Below are positions 44,242-53,598 of a stretch of 64,000 nucleotides of DNA, piece by piece. Each line of letters starts with the position of its first letter. Position 1 is the stretch's first letter. The position numbers were made by a program, and so were the translations under genes. The stretch is from Salinicola halophyticus (GTDB lineage: Bacteria > Pseudomonadota > Gammaproteobacteria > Pseudomonadales > Halomonadaceae): assembly GCF_003206695.1 (NCBI RefSeq), contig NZ_PZJN01000004.1, positions 353,570 to 417,569 on the forward strand, in the 5' to 3' direction. The notes under the pieces were generated by a model. The model was not told where the DNA came from. It was given only the letters and a program-made list of their open reading frames with translations, and searched no databases.

Positions 44242-45025
44242 TCGCCGCATCCTAGTCACGGGCGCCAGTGGCGGCATCGGACGGGAACTCGTGTCACTGC
44301 TGGCCCAGCGCGGCGCGCGGCTACTGATCGTGGGGCGCAACGCCAGCGTGCTGAAAGAACTGACGACACTGGCGCCCGAGCGCATTCGTGCGCTCACCGC
44401 CAACCTGACAGCGCTAGATGAGCGTCGCAGGGTCGTCGAGGCCGCCGATGATGCACGGGTCGACATGCTGATCAACGCCGCCGGGGTGAATCATTTCGGC
44501 CTCTTCGACGAGCAGTCTCCGGCGGCGATCTTGTCGATGGTGGATCTCAACGTAACAGCCACCCTGCTCCTCACTCAGGCGCTGCTACCGCGACTGCTGC
44601 ACGAAAATAGCGCCTGGATCGTCAACCTCGGATCTGCTTTCGGTGCGATTGGCCACCCGGGCTATACCGCCTACTGCACGACCAAGTTCGCCTTGCGCGG
44701 ATTCAGTCAAGCCTTGCGTCGAGAGCTAGCCGATACGCCGATCCAGGTGCTGCATATCTCGCCTCGTGCCACCCGCACGGGCATGAACAGTGACCGCGCC
44801 GATGCCCTCAACACCGCGCTGGGCAACCACGTGGACGAACCCGCTCACGTCGCCGCTAGCGTCATCCGCGGCATCGAGAAGCATGCTCGTGATCGACAGC
44901 TTGGCTGGCCGGAGTGCCTGCTGGTCAAGCTGAACGGCATTCTGCCCGGCCTCGTCGATCGCGCGCTCAAAAAGCAGCTTCCAACGATCCAGCAGCATGC
45001 GCGTCGTCCTTCCACGTCGTCCTGA
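44228..45025 (+). CDS. Short-chain dehydrogenase/reductase
   Basis: 265 aa classical SDR. Cofactor loop TGASGGIG at residues 11-18, NAAG at 83-86, catalytic Ser136 (NLGSAFGAIGHPG), Tyr149 and Lys153 (YCTTK). Likely NAD(P)-dependent reduction or oxidation of an aldehyde, ketone or alcohol intermediate made by its operon partners. The C-terminal extension ends in a basic, Ser-rich tail. Overlaps the diiron gene by 14 bp. Confidence 0.92.
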   Translation: MRWSDRRILVTGASGGIGRELVSLLAQRGARLLIVGRNASVLKELTTLAPERIRALTANLTALDERRRVVEAADDARVDMLINAAGVNHFGLFDEQSPAAILSMVDLNVTATLLLTQALLPRLLHENSAWIVNLGSAFGAIGHPGYTAYCTTKFALRGFSQALRRELADTPIQVLHISPRATRTGMNSDRADALNTALGNHVDEPAHVAASVIRGIEKHARDRQLGWPECLLVKLNGILPGLVDRALKKQLPTIQQHARRPSTSS

Positions 45026-45044
45026 CTCGCACAGGGAGATCACC

Positions 45045-45749
45045 ATGACAGAACACCACTCTTTGAAGGCCATGGTTCTCGCCATGGTTCTCGCCACGAC
45101 GGCTGGGATGGCGCTTACCGACAGCCCCATGGCGTTGGCGGCACAGCCTTTGACGGCTTCGGCATCGACCGCAGACTCGGCAGCGCCGGCCGCCGCGGGC
45201 CTGCATGAACTCCAGAGCCGCTGGGCCAACATTCAGTACCAGACGCCGGAAGCGCGACGTGCCGATGCCTTCGAGCAGCTCTATCAGCGCGCTCAGGCTC
45301 TACTTAAAGCACAACCCAAAAGTGCAGAACTACACACCTGGGCGGGTATCATTCGTGGCTCTCAGGCAGGCGCGGAGGGCGGTCTAAGCGCCCTATCGCA
45401 GGTCAAGGAGGCCCGAGCCGAGTTCGAGCAGGCGCTGTCGATCGATCCGACGACGCTGAGCGGCTCGGCGTACACTAGCCTGGGTACGCTCTATCACCAG
45501 GTGCCCGGCTGGCCCATCAGCTTCGGTGACGACGACAAGGCGCGACAGCTGCTGCAGAAAGGTTTGAGCCTCAATCCCGACGGGATCGACAGCAACTACT
45601 TCTGGGCAGACTTCCTCCACGATCAGGGCGACGATGCGCAGGCCCGCCAGGCGATCGAGAACGCCATGGCAGCAGCGCCGCGCCCCGGCAGGGAAACGGC
45701 CGATGCCGGGCGTCGTCAGGACATTCAGGCTCTGCTGAAAGAGATCTAG
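45045..45749 (+). CDS. Secreted TPR-repeat protein
   Basis: 234 aa. Signal peptide (LKAMVLAMVLATTAGMALTD, cleavage likely near ALAA), then TPR-like helical repeats (ARAEFEQALSIDPTTLSGSA, ARQLLQKGLSLNPDGIDSNY, ARQAIENAMAAAP). Probably periplasmic, perhaps a scaffold or adaptor. Ribosome-binding site GGGAG before ATG 45045, 19 bp after the SDR gene, so last gene of the operon. The signal peptide contains a 12-bp tandem duplication (AMVL twice). Confidence 0.82.
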   Translation: MTEHHSLKAMVLAMVLATTAGMALTDSPMALAAQPLTASASTADSAAPAAAGLHELQSRWANIQYQTPEARRADAFEQLYQRAQALLKAQPKSAELHTWAGIIRGSQAGAEGGLSALSQVKEARAEFEQALSIDPTTLSGSAYTSLGTLYHQVPGWPISFGDDDKARQLLQKGLSLNPDGIDSNYFWADFLHDQGDDAQARQAIENAMAAAPRPGRETADAGRRQDIQALLKEI

Positions 45750-45831
45750 GCGCACGCCTCGTTCGGAGGTCCGACCAACCCGGAAGTAGCGTAAAGGTCG
45801 GCGGCGGTGGAATCGGTTGCATTCGTCTCTG

Positions 45832-45861
45832 GCGCCCTCATGATAGGGATTATGAGGGCGC
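45832..45861. repeat. Inverted repeat GCGCCCTCAT / ATGAGGGCGC
   Basis: Perfect 10-bp arms with a 10-nt spacer, followed at once by a second small palindrome GCGCTA-AC-TAGCGC that shares bases with the first. No T run follows, so it is not a clean terminator. It lies between the TPR gene and the LLM gene. Confidence 0.7.
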
Positions 45862-45897
45862 TAACTAGCGCTCACTCACTTCTCGATGGGAACGCTC

Positions 45898-46890
45898 ATG
45901 TCACGACTTGCCGATATTCCTCTCTCGGTGCTGGACCTGGCACCGATCACGCGCGACGGTACTGCGGCGGAGACCTTCCGTCACAGCGTCGACCTGGCCC
46001 AGCAGACCGAACGCCTTGGCTACAACCGTTACTGGCTGGCCGAGCATCACAACATCGATGGGATCGCCAGCGCGGCGACCAGCGTGTTGATCGGTCACAT
46101 TGCGGGCGCTACCTCGACGCTACGCATCGGCAGCGGCGGCATCATGCTGCCCAACCATCCGCCGCTGGCGATCGCCGAGCAGTTCGGCACCCTGGCCACG
46201 CTCTACCCGGATCGGATCGATCTCGGCCTGGGCCGCGCGCCGGGGTCCGACGGCATCACCATGCAGGCCATGCGCCGCGACCCACGCGCCGGCGTCAACG
46301 ATTTCCCCGACCGTCTCGATGAACTACGCCGCTATCTGGGTGATACCGTACCCGGCCAGCGCGTGCGCGCCATTCCCGGTGAGGGCACCCACGTGCCCAT
46401 CTGGCTGCTCGGCTCCAGCGGCTATAGTGCCCAGCTCGCGGCCAGGCTCGGTCTGCCTTTCGCGTTCGCTGGGCAGTTCGCGCCGGGCTACATGGTCGAG
46501 GCGCTGCATCTCTATCGCGAAGGTTTCCAGCCGGGTGTACTCGACAAGCCCCACGCCATGATCGGGATTCCGCTGGTCGCCGCCGACACCGACGAGCGCG
46601 CCCGCTTTCTGGCCACCACGCAGCAGCAGAAATTTCTCAATCTGATTCGCGGCAAGAGCACGCGCACCCTGCCACCGGTAGAGAATCTCGACTGGTCGCC
46701 GCAGGAACGGGCCATGGTCTCGCAGAATCTGGGGGCCGCCGTGGTCGGCGGGCCGGAGAGCGTACGCCAACAACTGGACGACCTGCTCGAGCAGACCGGC
46801 GCCGACGAAATCATGGTCAACACCGACTGTTTTGATCACGCCGAACGGGTGAAGTCCTACGAGATTCTGGCAGACGTATGGAAGGCCTGA
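45898..46890 (+). CDS. LLM-class flavin-dependent oxidoreductase (luciferase-like, YhbW type)
   Basis: 330 aa bacterial luciferase-like protein of the MsnO8/YhbW group: [77 protein letters not shown] and [15 protein letters not shown]. Probably uses reduced FMN to oxidise an unknown organic substrate. Start at ATG 45898 or, in frame, 45886. Separated from the upstream operon by 148 bp with hairpins, so probably transcribed on its own. Confidence 0.93.
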   Translation: MSRLADIPLSVLDLAPITRDGTAAETFRHSVDLAQQTERLGYNRYWLAEHHNIDGIASAATSVLIGHIAGATSTLRIGSGGIMLPNHPPLAIAEQFGTLATLYPDRIDLGLGRAPGSDGITMQAMRRDPRAGVNDFPDRLDELRRYLGDTVPGQRVRAIPGEGTHVPIWLLGSSGYSAQLAARLGLPFAFAGQFAPGYMVEALHLYREGFQPGVLDKPHAMIGIPLVAADTDERARFLATTQQQKFLNLIRGKSTRTLPPVENLDWSPQERAMVSQNLGAAVVGGPESVRQQLDDLLEQTGADEIMVNTDCFDHAERVKSYEILADVWKA

Positions 46891-46974
46891 TTGCCGAACA
46901 GTCGTAGATCTAGAGGCTAGAATTTGCCTCCCGGCGTCTCCAAGACCGCGCGGGGTGAGAAGCGCCAAGCCGGG

Positions 46975-46998
46975 TCGCGCGACATGGATGTCGCGCGA
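46975..46998. repeat. REP-like hairpin TCGCGCGACA / TGTCGCGCGA
   Basis: Perfect 10-bp arms around a TGGA loop; flanking GCGCC and GGCGC can extend the pairing outward. Lies in the 3' gap between convergent genes and lacks a T run. Resembles repetitive extragenic palindromes. Confidence 0.65.
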
Positions 46999-47050
46999 GG
47001 CGCGCCAGGACCTCTCCGCCCGCGAATCAGACGAATCCTAACTACCCACG

Positions 47051-47082
47051 AAAAAACACCCGGCACATGGCCGGGTGTTTTC
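47051..47082. terminator. Bidirectional rho-independent terminator
   Basis: AAAACACCCGGC / GCCGGGTGTTTT stem with ACATG loop, A run on the left and T run on the right, placed between the convergent LLM and transaldolase genes. Confidence 0.93.
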
Positions 47083-47119
47083 ATTTTGAGGCAGCGATGA
47101 GAAGTCAGCCCAAGGGCTA

Positions 47120-48076
47120 TCAACCCAAACGCTTGGCCAGCAGACCTTCCAGCTTCTTCTGGTCGGCGGCGAAGGTACGGATGCCTTCGGCCAGCTTTTC
47201 GGTCGCCATGGCGTCCTCGTTGTGCTCCCAGCGGAACTGCGCTTCACCGATCGGATCGAGGCGCTCGGTGCCGCTACCCTCGTCGGTGATCTTGCGCGTC
47301 ACGTCCCCTTCCGCCGAGGAGAGTTCCTCGAGCAGCGCCGGCGAAATGGTCAGGCGATTACAGCCGGCCAGCGCCAGAATCTGATCGGTGTTGCGGAAGC
47401 TGGCGCCCATGACCACCGTCTTGTAACCGTACTGGCTGGCGTAGTCGCACACACCTCGGACGAACTTGACGCCCGGATCCTCGTCCGGCGCGTAGGATTC
47501 GGTACCGGTGGATTTCTTGTACCAGTCGGTGACGCGGCCGACGAAGGGAGAGATCAGATAGACGCCGGCTTCGAAACAGGCGCGCGCCTGGGCATCGGAG
47601 AAGAGCAGCGTCAGATTGCACTTGATGCCTTCCTTCTCGAGCCTTTCGGCAGCGCGAATGCCTTCCCAAGTGGAGGCGAGCTTGATCAGCACGCGGTCCT
47701 TGGAGACGCCCTGCTTCTCGTACAGTTTGATCAGATGGTGGGCCTTCTCGAAGCTGGCTTCCTCGTCGAAGGAGAGCTTGGCGGCCACTTCGGTGGAGAC
47801 GCGACCCGGAATGATCTTGGTGATCTCGGTGCCGATCGCCACGCAAAGACGATCAACCGCGTCCTCGACGCGTGCGTCGGCATCGGACACTTCCGACTTC
47901 ACCGCGGTCAATGTCTCGTCGATCAACGCCTGATAGCCCTCGAGATCGAAGGCCTTGAGAATCAGAGAGGGATTGGTAGTCGCGTCATGCGGCTGATAGC
48001 GGCGGATGGCATCCAGATCGCCGGTATCGGCGACTACCATGGAAAGTTGCTTGAGAGAGTCGAGTTGCTGCGTCAT
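47120..48076 (-). CDS. tal: Transaldolase
   Basis: 318 aa, TalB type. Moves a dihydroxyacetone unit between sugar phosphates in the non-oxidative pentose phosphate pathway. Schiff-base Lys132 in [15 protein letters not shown]; other signatures are [10 protein letters not shown] and [14 protein letters not shown]. Cytoplasmic. It lies near xylulokinase, whose product feeds this pathway, but 402 bp separate them and a strong terminator follows, so it is probably a separate unit. Confidence 0.97.
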   Translation of the reverse strand: MTQQLDSLKQLSMVVADTGDLDAIRRYQPHDATTNPSLILKAFDLEGYQALIDETLTAVKSEVSDADARVEDAVDRLCVAIGTEITKIIPGRVSTEVAAKLSFDEEASFEKAHHLIKLYEKQGVSKDRVLIKLASTWEGIRAAERLEKEGIKCNLTLLFSDAQARACFEAGVYLISPFVGRVTDWYKKSTGTESYAPDEDPGVKFVRGVCDYASQYGYKTVVMGASFRNTDQILALAGCNRLTISPALLEELSSAEGDVTRKITDEGSGTERLDPIGEAQFRWEHNEDAMATEKLAEGIRTFAADQKKLEGLLAKRLG

Positions 48077-48478
48077 GAGTCACTCCATCGTCGTAGCGTG
48101 TGATTGCATCCCTTCGCAATCCTAATTCTGAAAGCATAACACCGATGCGTAGCTATCACCGTGACTTGACCGCGTTCCGCGCACTCTTTGACGTGAGGCC
48201 GCATCACACAATCAGAATGATGATACTTAAGGCCCGAACTGAAAATAAGCGACGAATAGGCGACGGCAAGAATGTTACTGCCGGTCAATATCGCCCCCAT
48301 CGGCAACGCCTTCTCCTGTCCACTATCAATGGGGGAACAAAGCGCGATTTCAAGCCTTGAGGCAGCTGTTTTCGGGCGACAGCATCGCTGCCCACTGACG
48401 ACGCGGTGGCGGTCAACCGGCGATACGGTCGCGGCCGTCGGGCGATACGAGAGCCGCCCCCGGAAGGATACCGAAGAC
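48077..48478. other. Gene-free region between xylB and tal
   Basis: 402 bp. The part next to tal (48100-48290) is AT-richer and should hold the tal promoter. Short frames exist on both strands but with poor codon use and no ribosome-binding sites. No clear hairpin terminator for the xylB operon is visible. Confidence 0.5.
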
Positions 48479-49966
48479 TCAAGCGATACCGTGCTCGCGG
48501 CTCAGCGCCTCGCGGTAGCGGCGATAGATATCATCATAGCAGGCGACGGTTTCCGGCTGTGGCCGAGTCAGCGTGGATTCATCCAGGCGCACCCAATCCC
48601 GGCAGAGCGTATCCAATGCCACTTCGGACTCACGGTCATCGCACCAGCGTGCCTGGATCGCCCCGCCGAAAGCCGCGGCCTCGGTGACCTGGGGACAGAC
48701 CACCTCGACATCGAGCACATCGGCCACGATCTGGCGCCACACCGGGCTTTTGGCCCCGCCGCCAACGAGCCGCACCTGAGTTGCCTGACTGGCCAACGGG
48801 CCCAGCAGTTCGAGCCCATAACGCAGCCCGAAGGTGGCGCTTTCGACAGCGGCACGGCACAGATTTTCCGGGGTGGTGTTGAAGCTGGTCAGGCCGCTCA
48901 TGCTCGCCTGCGCCTGGGGCAACGCCGGCACCCGTTCGCCACTGAAGAACGGCAGCAAAGTGATGCCACCCGCCCCCGGCTCGGCCTTGGCGACGGCACG
49001 ATTGAAGCCGTCGATGTCCAGCCCGACCAGCTCCCGCAGCGTGGTCGTGGCCGAGGTGACGTTCATGGTGCAGATCAACGGCAGCCAGCCGCTGTGACTG
49101 GCGCAGAAGTTCGCTACCATGGCGTTGTCCGGCACCACCGGATCGGAGGAATGAACGGCGATGGTGCCGGAAGTCCCCAGACTGATCGTGACCCGCCCCG
49201 GCTCGATATTGCCGGTGCCGATGGCTCCCATCATGTTGTCGCCACCGCCGCTGGAGACGAGCACGTCATCACTCAGCCCCAGCTCGCGGGCCAGCTCTGG
49301 GCGCACCTTTCCCACTGCCTCGCGGGAATCGATCAGTCTCGGCAGCACCGTGTCGAAATCGAGCTCGGGGGCGATGATGTCGAACACGTCTCGCCGCCAG
49401 GTTCGCGCTCGCGTATCGAAATAACCGGTGCCGGATGCATCGCCTGGCTCGGCCACCCGCTCGCCGGTCAGCCAGAAGTTGAGATAGTCGTGCGGCAGCA
49501 GCAGCGTGGCGATTTTCCGATAGGCGTCAGGATGGGTTTCGCGCAGCCAGGCAATCTTGGAGGCGGTATAACCGGTCTGCAGTACCAGTCCGAGCTTGTC
49601 GATGCAGCCCTGTTCGCCACCGAGCTGCTCGATCAGTCGCGCGTTCCAATCGGCAGTCTCGGTATCGTTCCAGAGCTTGGCCGGATGTAGCGGCGCGCCA
49701 TCGCCATCCAGCGCCACCATGCCGTGCTGTTGGCCGGAAATACCGATGGCCCGGATCGTGTCCGCCTTCACGCCGGCATCGCTCAGCGCCTCTTCGAGGG
49801 CGCCGCGAAAGGCCTCGGTCCACTCCTCGACACGCTGTTCCCGTCGGCCGTGGTCGCCCTGTTCCAGCTGGTGGGGACGAGAAGCTTCACCAACGATGCG
49901 TCCGTCGTCACCATCGACCACCACGACCTTGGTGCTCTGCGTGCCACAATCCACGCCGATATACAT
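48479..49966 (-). CDS. xylB: Xylulokinase
   Basis: 495 aa FGGY-family kinase phosphorylating D-xylulose to xylulose 5-phosphate. Visible: YIGVDCGTQSTKVVVVDGD, the substrate loop GISGQQHGMVAL, WNDTET, GGGDNMMGAIGTG and LVGGGAKSPVWRQIVADVL. Start at ATG 49966 for spacing to AAGGG; ATG 49975 is the alternative. Last gene of the polyol operon, 75 bp after the dehydrogenase. A fructokinase, usual when mannitol is the main substrate, is not present. Confidence 0.95.
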   Translation of the reverse strand: MYIGVDCGTQSTKVVVVDGDDGRIVGEASRPHQLEQGDHGRREQRVEEWTEAFRGALEEALSDAGVKADTIRAIGISGQQHGMVALDGDGAPLHPAKLWNDTETADWNARLIEQLGGEQGCIDKLGLVLQTGYTASKIAWLRETHPDAYRKIATLLLPHDYLNFWLTGERVAEPGDASGTGYFDTRARTWRRDVFDIIAPELDFDTVLPRLIDSREAVGKVRPELARELGLSDDVLVSSGGGDNMMGAIGTGNIEPGRVTISLGTSGTIAVHSSDPVVPDNAMVANFCASHSGWLPLICTMNVTSATTTLRELVGLDIDGFNRAVAKAEPGAGGITLLPFFSGERVPALPQAQASMSGLTSFNTTPENLCRAAVESATFGLRYGLELLGPLASQATQVRLVGGGAKSPVWRQIVADVLDVEVVCPQVTEAAAFGGAIQARWCDDRESEVALDTLCRDWVRLDESTLTRPQPETVACYDDIYRRYREALSREHGIA

Positions 49967-50050
49967 CGCGTCCATCCCTTGATCAGTTCCGATTTCGTAT
50001 CGCTTGCGCGGCCGGCGCGAACGCCGACCTCAATTCGTCACCCGCTGACG

Positions 50051-51526
50051 TCAATGCGCCACGAGATGCTCGATACAGGCTCGCGCGCCGTCGCGATAAA
50101 GCCTTTCGAGTGCATCGAGATAGGCCGCGCGGAAACGCTCGTCGTCGGCCAGATCGCCGAACAGCTGACGATTCTCGATGAAGGCGGTCGGTTCGTCGCG
50201 GTTACGTTTGGCGATCGCCGTCAGCTCGTCTTTCAGACGATCGACGACCACGATCGATTCGCCCTGCTCGTCGGCGCCCTCGGCATAGCGCGCCCAGCTG
50301 GCGACGACCGCCGCGCTGCGATGAATCTCGCCGCCCTGTGCCAACTGCTCGCGAATCACCGGCAGCAGCCATTTGGGGATGCGATCCGAGCTTTCGGCAC
50401 ACAGCCGCGCCAGGGTGTCCTTGATCTCCGGATTGGCAAAACGCGCGATCAGCGTGTGCTTGTAATCGTCGAGATCGACGCCCGGCACCGGCCGCAGGGT
50501 CGGCGTGCCCTCGCGGTTCATGTAATCGAGCAGGAAGTCGACGAACAGCGGGTCCTGACACACTTCATGAGCATAGCGGTAGCCGGCCAGATAGCCGAAG
50601 TAGGTCAGCGCCTGATGGCTGGCGTTGAGCAGACGTAGCTTCATCAGCTCGTAGGGCATGACATCTTCGACCAGCTGCACGCCGACCTGATCGTAGGCAG
50701 GACGGCCAGCGTTGAAATGGTCCTCCAGCACCCATTGGGTGAAGGGCTCGCAGACCACTGGCCAGCGATCCTCGATACCGAAGCGCTGGTGAATCTCTTC
50801 GATGTCCGCCTCGGTGGTCACCGGCGTGATGCGATCGACCATCGAGTTGGGAAAATGCACGTTGGCATCGATCCAGTCACCGAGTTCCGCGTCCCGCGCT
50901 CTGGCATAGGCCACGAACATCTTGTGGGCGACTTCGCCGTTACCCTGAATGTTGTCGCAGGACATCACCGTGAATGGCTCGATGCCGCGCTCCCGCCGAC
51001 GCGCCAACGCCTCGGCGACGATCCCGAAAGTGGTTCTGGGGGTCTTCGGCGAGGCCAGATCGTGTTCGACATCCGCGTTTCCGAGGTCGAACTCGCCGGT
51101 GACATGGTGAAAGTTGTAGCCCCCTTCGGTCACCGTCAGCGACACGATGCGGATCTTGGGGTCTGCCAACAATTCCAGCGTTCCTTCGATATCGTCCGGC
51201 GCATAGCGATAGTCGATGATCGAGCCGATGACCCGCGCCTGGTACTCGCCCTCGGGATGCTTGATCACCAGGGTATAGAGATGATCCTGAGCGGAGAGCG
51301 CCGCCTGCATGCGACGATCGCCGGGCATCACGCCGACCCCGACGATACCCCAGTCCAGCGCTTCGCCTCGATTCATCAGATCATCGAGATACATCGCCTG
51401 ATGAGCGCGATGAAAGCCGCCGACGCCGAAGTGGACGATACCCGGCGTGACCCGACTGCGATCGTAGGACGGCTTGGCGACGGTATTCTCGAGCTGGCCG
51501 AGGGCCGCCGAATTCAGCGATGGCAT
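50051..51526 (-). CDS. Mannitol/arabitol 2-dehydrogenase (long-chain polyol dehydrogenase)
   Basis: 491 aa NAD-dependent enzyme, close in length and sequence to Pseudomonas mannitol 2-dehydrogenase MtlD (493 aa). Cofactor stretch IVHFGVGGFHRAHQAMYLDD, active-site Lys296, Asn301 and His304 in KLRLLNASHQAL, and SCDNIQGNG. It oxidises mannitol to fructose or D-arabitol to D-xylulose; the next gene, xylulokinase, favours the latter as a physiological route. Follows the ATPase gene by 56 bp. Confidence 0.93.
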   Translation of the reverse strand: MPSLNSAALGQLENTVAKPSYDRSRVTPGIVHFGVGGFHRAHQAMYLDDLMNRGEALDWGIVGVGVMPGDRRMQAALSAQDHLYTLVIKHPEGEYQARVIGSIIDYRYAPDDIEGTLELLADPKIRIVSLTVTEGGYNFHHVTGEFDLGNADVEHDLASPKTPRTTFGIVAEALARRRERGIEPFTVMSCDNIQGNGEVAHKMFVAYARARDAELGDWIDANVHFPNSMVDRITPVTTEADIEEIHQRFGIEDRWPVVCEPFTQWVLEDHFNAGRPAYDQVGVQLVEDVMPYELMKLRLLNASHQALTYFGYLAGYRYAHEVCQDPLFVDFLLDYMNREGTPTLRPVPGVDLDDYKHTLIARFANPEIKDTLARLCAESSDRIPKWLLPVIREQLAQGGEIHRSAAVVASWARYAEGADEQGESIVVVDRLKDELTAIAKRNRDEPTAFIENRQLFGDLADDERFRAAYLDALERLYRDGARACIEHLVAH

Positions 51527-51582
51527 AGGTTGTCTCCTGAAAAGTCACTGCCCATAAAGATTCTGAATGCGTTCGGCCCCGA

Positions 51583-52728
51583 TCAGGCCTTGGCGGCGAC
51601 CGAAGACTGCTCCGCCGGCTCGCGACCAATGGCCAGTTCACTGTCGGTGTCGAACAGATGCAACTTGTCGCTGTCGCAGGCCAGCGTCAGGGTGTCACCG
51701 ATCTCGACTTTCTGGTGACCGGGCAGCTGTGCGGTGACGGAATGCTCGCCCACGCTCAGTTGCACCACGGTCACCGCCCCCAGCGTCTCGACCACATCCA
51801 CCGTGCCTTCGACACGATTGGTTGCCGCGCCATCGCTCAACCGGAGATGCTCCGGGCGAATACCGACCCAGACATCACCCACGTTCCGGGTGGTCACGAC
51901 GGGCCGGTGGCTGTCATCCAGCGTCAGTCGATAGCCGTCGCCACTGACGACTCCTTCGGCATGCCTGGCGCGCAGAAAGTTCATCGACGGGTTGCCGATG
52001 AAACCGGCCACGAAACGATTGGCCGGGAATTCGTAGAGATTGATCGGCGTATCGATCTGCTGAATTCTGCCGTCCTTCATCACCACGATGCGCTCGCCCA
52101 TGGTCATGGCTTCGACCTGGTCATGGGTCACGTAGAACGTGGTCACCTTGAGACGCTTGTGCAGCTTGACGATCTCGGCACGCATATCGACGCGCAGTTT
52201 GGCATCCAAGTTGGAGAGTGGCTCGTCCATCAGGAAAACCTGCGGATCGCGCACGATCGCTCTGCCCAGCGCGACGCGTTGACGCTGACCGCCGGAAAGC
52301 TCGCGCGGCTTGCGATCGAGCAGGGACTGAATTCCCAATGTCTGCGCCGCTTCCTCGATCTTGGCCTTGATCTCTGCCGCGGGGCGTTTTTTCAGCTTCA
52401 GGCTGAACCCCATGTTGTCGGCAACGCTCATGTGCGGATAAAGCGCGTAGCTCTGGAACACCATCGCGATATCGCGCTCCTTGGGCGGCACCTGACTGAC
52501 ATCTCTGCCGCCGATCAGGATTTCGCCTTCGGTATTGCGCTCCAGCCCGGCGATCATGCGCATGGTGGTCGACTTGCCGCAGCCCGAAGGACCCACCAGC
52601 ACCACGAATTCGCCGTCGCGGGTGACCAGGTTGAAGTTATCGACTGCGTTGCTGCTTTTGTCGCCTTTGCCCTTAACGAGACCCTGAGCATAGTTCTTGG
52701 CGACATTCTTGAGTTCGACGATGGCCAT
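51583..52728 (-). CDS. Polyol ABC transporter ATPase (MalK/UgpC family)
   Basis: 381 aa. Walker A GPSGCGKST (residues 46-54), Q-loop VFQSYALYP, signature LSGGQRQR (144-151), Walker B FLMDEPLSNLD and switch His in TFYVTHDQVEAMTM. The C-terminal regulatory beta domain (from about residue 240) is of the TOBE type. An insertion of about ten residues (LVKGKGDKSS) precedes Walker A. Energises the polyol importer encoded upstream. Confidence 0.95.
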   Translation of the reverse strand: MAIVELKNVAKNYAQGLVKGKGDKSSNAVDNFNLVTRDGEFVVLVGPSGCGKSTTMRMIAGLERNTEGEILIGGRDVSQVPPKERDIAMVFQSYALYPHMSVADNMGFSLKLKKRPAAEIKAKIEEAAQTLGIQSLLDRKPRELSGGQRQRVALGRAIVRDPQVFLMDEPLSNLDAKLRVDMRAEIVKLHKRLKVTTFYVTHDQVEAMTMGERIVVMKDGRIQQIDTPINLYEFPANRFVAGFIGNPSMNFLRARHAEGVVSGDGYRLTLDDSHRPVVTTRNVGDVWVGIRPEHLRLSDGAATNRVEGTVDVVETLGAVTVVQLSVGEHSVTAQLPGHQKVEIGDTLTLACDSDKLHLFDTDSELAIGREPAEQSSVAAKA

Positions 52729-52773
52729 CTCGTTAGCCCTCTGAAAAAGATTCGTTACCGGCGCGTTCGCCGA

Positions 52774-53598
52774 TCATTTAACGGCGCCGAAAGTCAGGCC
52801 TCTGACCATCTGGCGTTGCGTGAACCAACCGAGCACGATGATCGGCGCGATGGCCAGTACCGAAGCAGCGGACATCTTGGCCCAATAGAGTCCTTCGGCA
52901 CTCTTGAACGAGGCGATGTAGACCGCCAGAGTCGCCGCGTCGTGATCCGTCATGGTGATGCTCCAGAACGACTCGTTCCACGCCAGGATCAGCGCCAGCA
53001 GCCCGGTCGAGGCCAGCCCCGGCAGCGCCAACGGCAGCACCACCTTGAACAGCGTCTGCATGATGCTGGCACCGTCGATGTCGGCCGCCTCGACGATATC
53101 CTTGGGGATGTCGCGGAAGTAGGAATAGACCATCCACACGATGATCGGCAGGTTCATGGCCGTGAACAGAAGCGTCAGCCCCAACGCGTTGTCCAGAAGC
53201 CCGACCGCGCTGTAGACCAGATAGATCGGAATCAGCACGCCGACCGCCGGAATGAACTTGGTCGACACCATCCATACCAGCAGGAAGTCGGTGCGCTTGT
53301 TGGGATAGAACGCCATGGCGTAGGCCGCCGGCACCGCCAGTGCCAGCCCGATGACGGTCGAGGCGACGGCGGTCAGCACCGAATTCCAGGCGTAGTGCCA
53401 ATAGCCGCTGCCCTGCGCCAACGCCGTCTTGAAACTCTCGAGCGTCGGCGAAAAGAAGAAGCTCGGCACGACCGTGAAGGCTTCCTGCTCGGACTTGAAC
53501 GCCGTCAACAGCAGCCACAGGATCGGGAAGAAGATCAGCAGCGCCACGATCCACGCGAGCACGCCCATGACACCGTTGCTGAAACGAGATGAGTTCAT
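52774..53598 (-). CDS. Polyol ABC transporter permease (MtlG/SmoG-like)
   Basis: 274 aa, six membrane helices. Permease-ATPase coupling loop EAADIDGASIMQTLFKVVLP (EAA motif). Starts with ATG 53598 inside the stop region of the preceding permease gene (4-bp ATGA overlap). The frame remains open further upstream, but that is the partner gene in another frame. Confidence 0.93.
   Translation of the reverse strand: MNSSRFSNGVMGVLAWIVALLIFFPILWLLLTAFKSEQEAFTVVPSFFFSPTLESFKTALAQGSGYWHYAWNSVLTAVASTVIGLALAVPAAYAMAFYPNKRTDFLLVWMVSTKFIPAVGVLIPIYLVYSAVGLLDNALGLTLLFTAMNLPIIVWMVYSYFRDIPKDIVEAADIDGASIMQTLFKVVLPLALPGLASTGLLALILAWNESFWSITMTDHDAATLAVYIASFKSAEGLYWAKMSAASVLAIAPIIVLGWFTQRQMVRGLTFGAVK

Noticed and set aside
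51658-53592. A 644-codon plus-strand frame opposite the ATPase and permease genes
   Set aside because: Antisense shadow; His/Gln/Arg-rich composition and it crosses two clear minus-strand genes.
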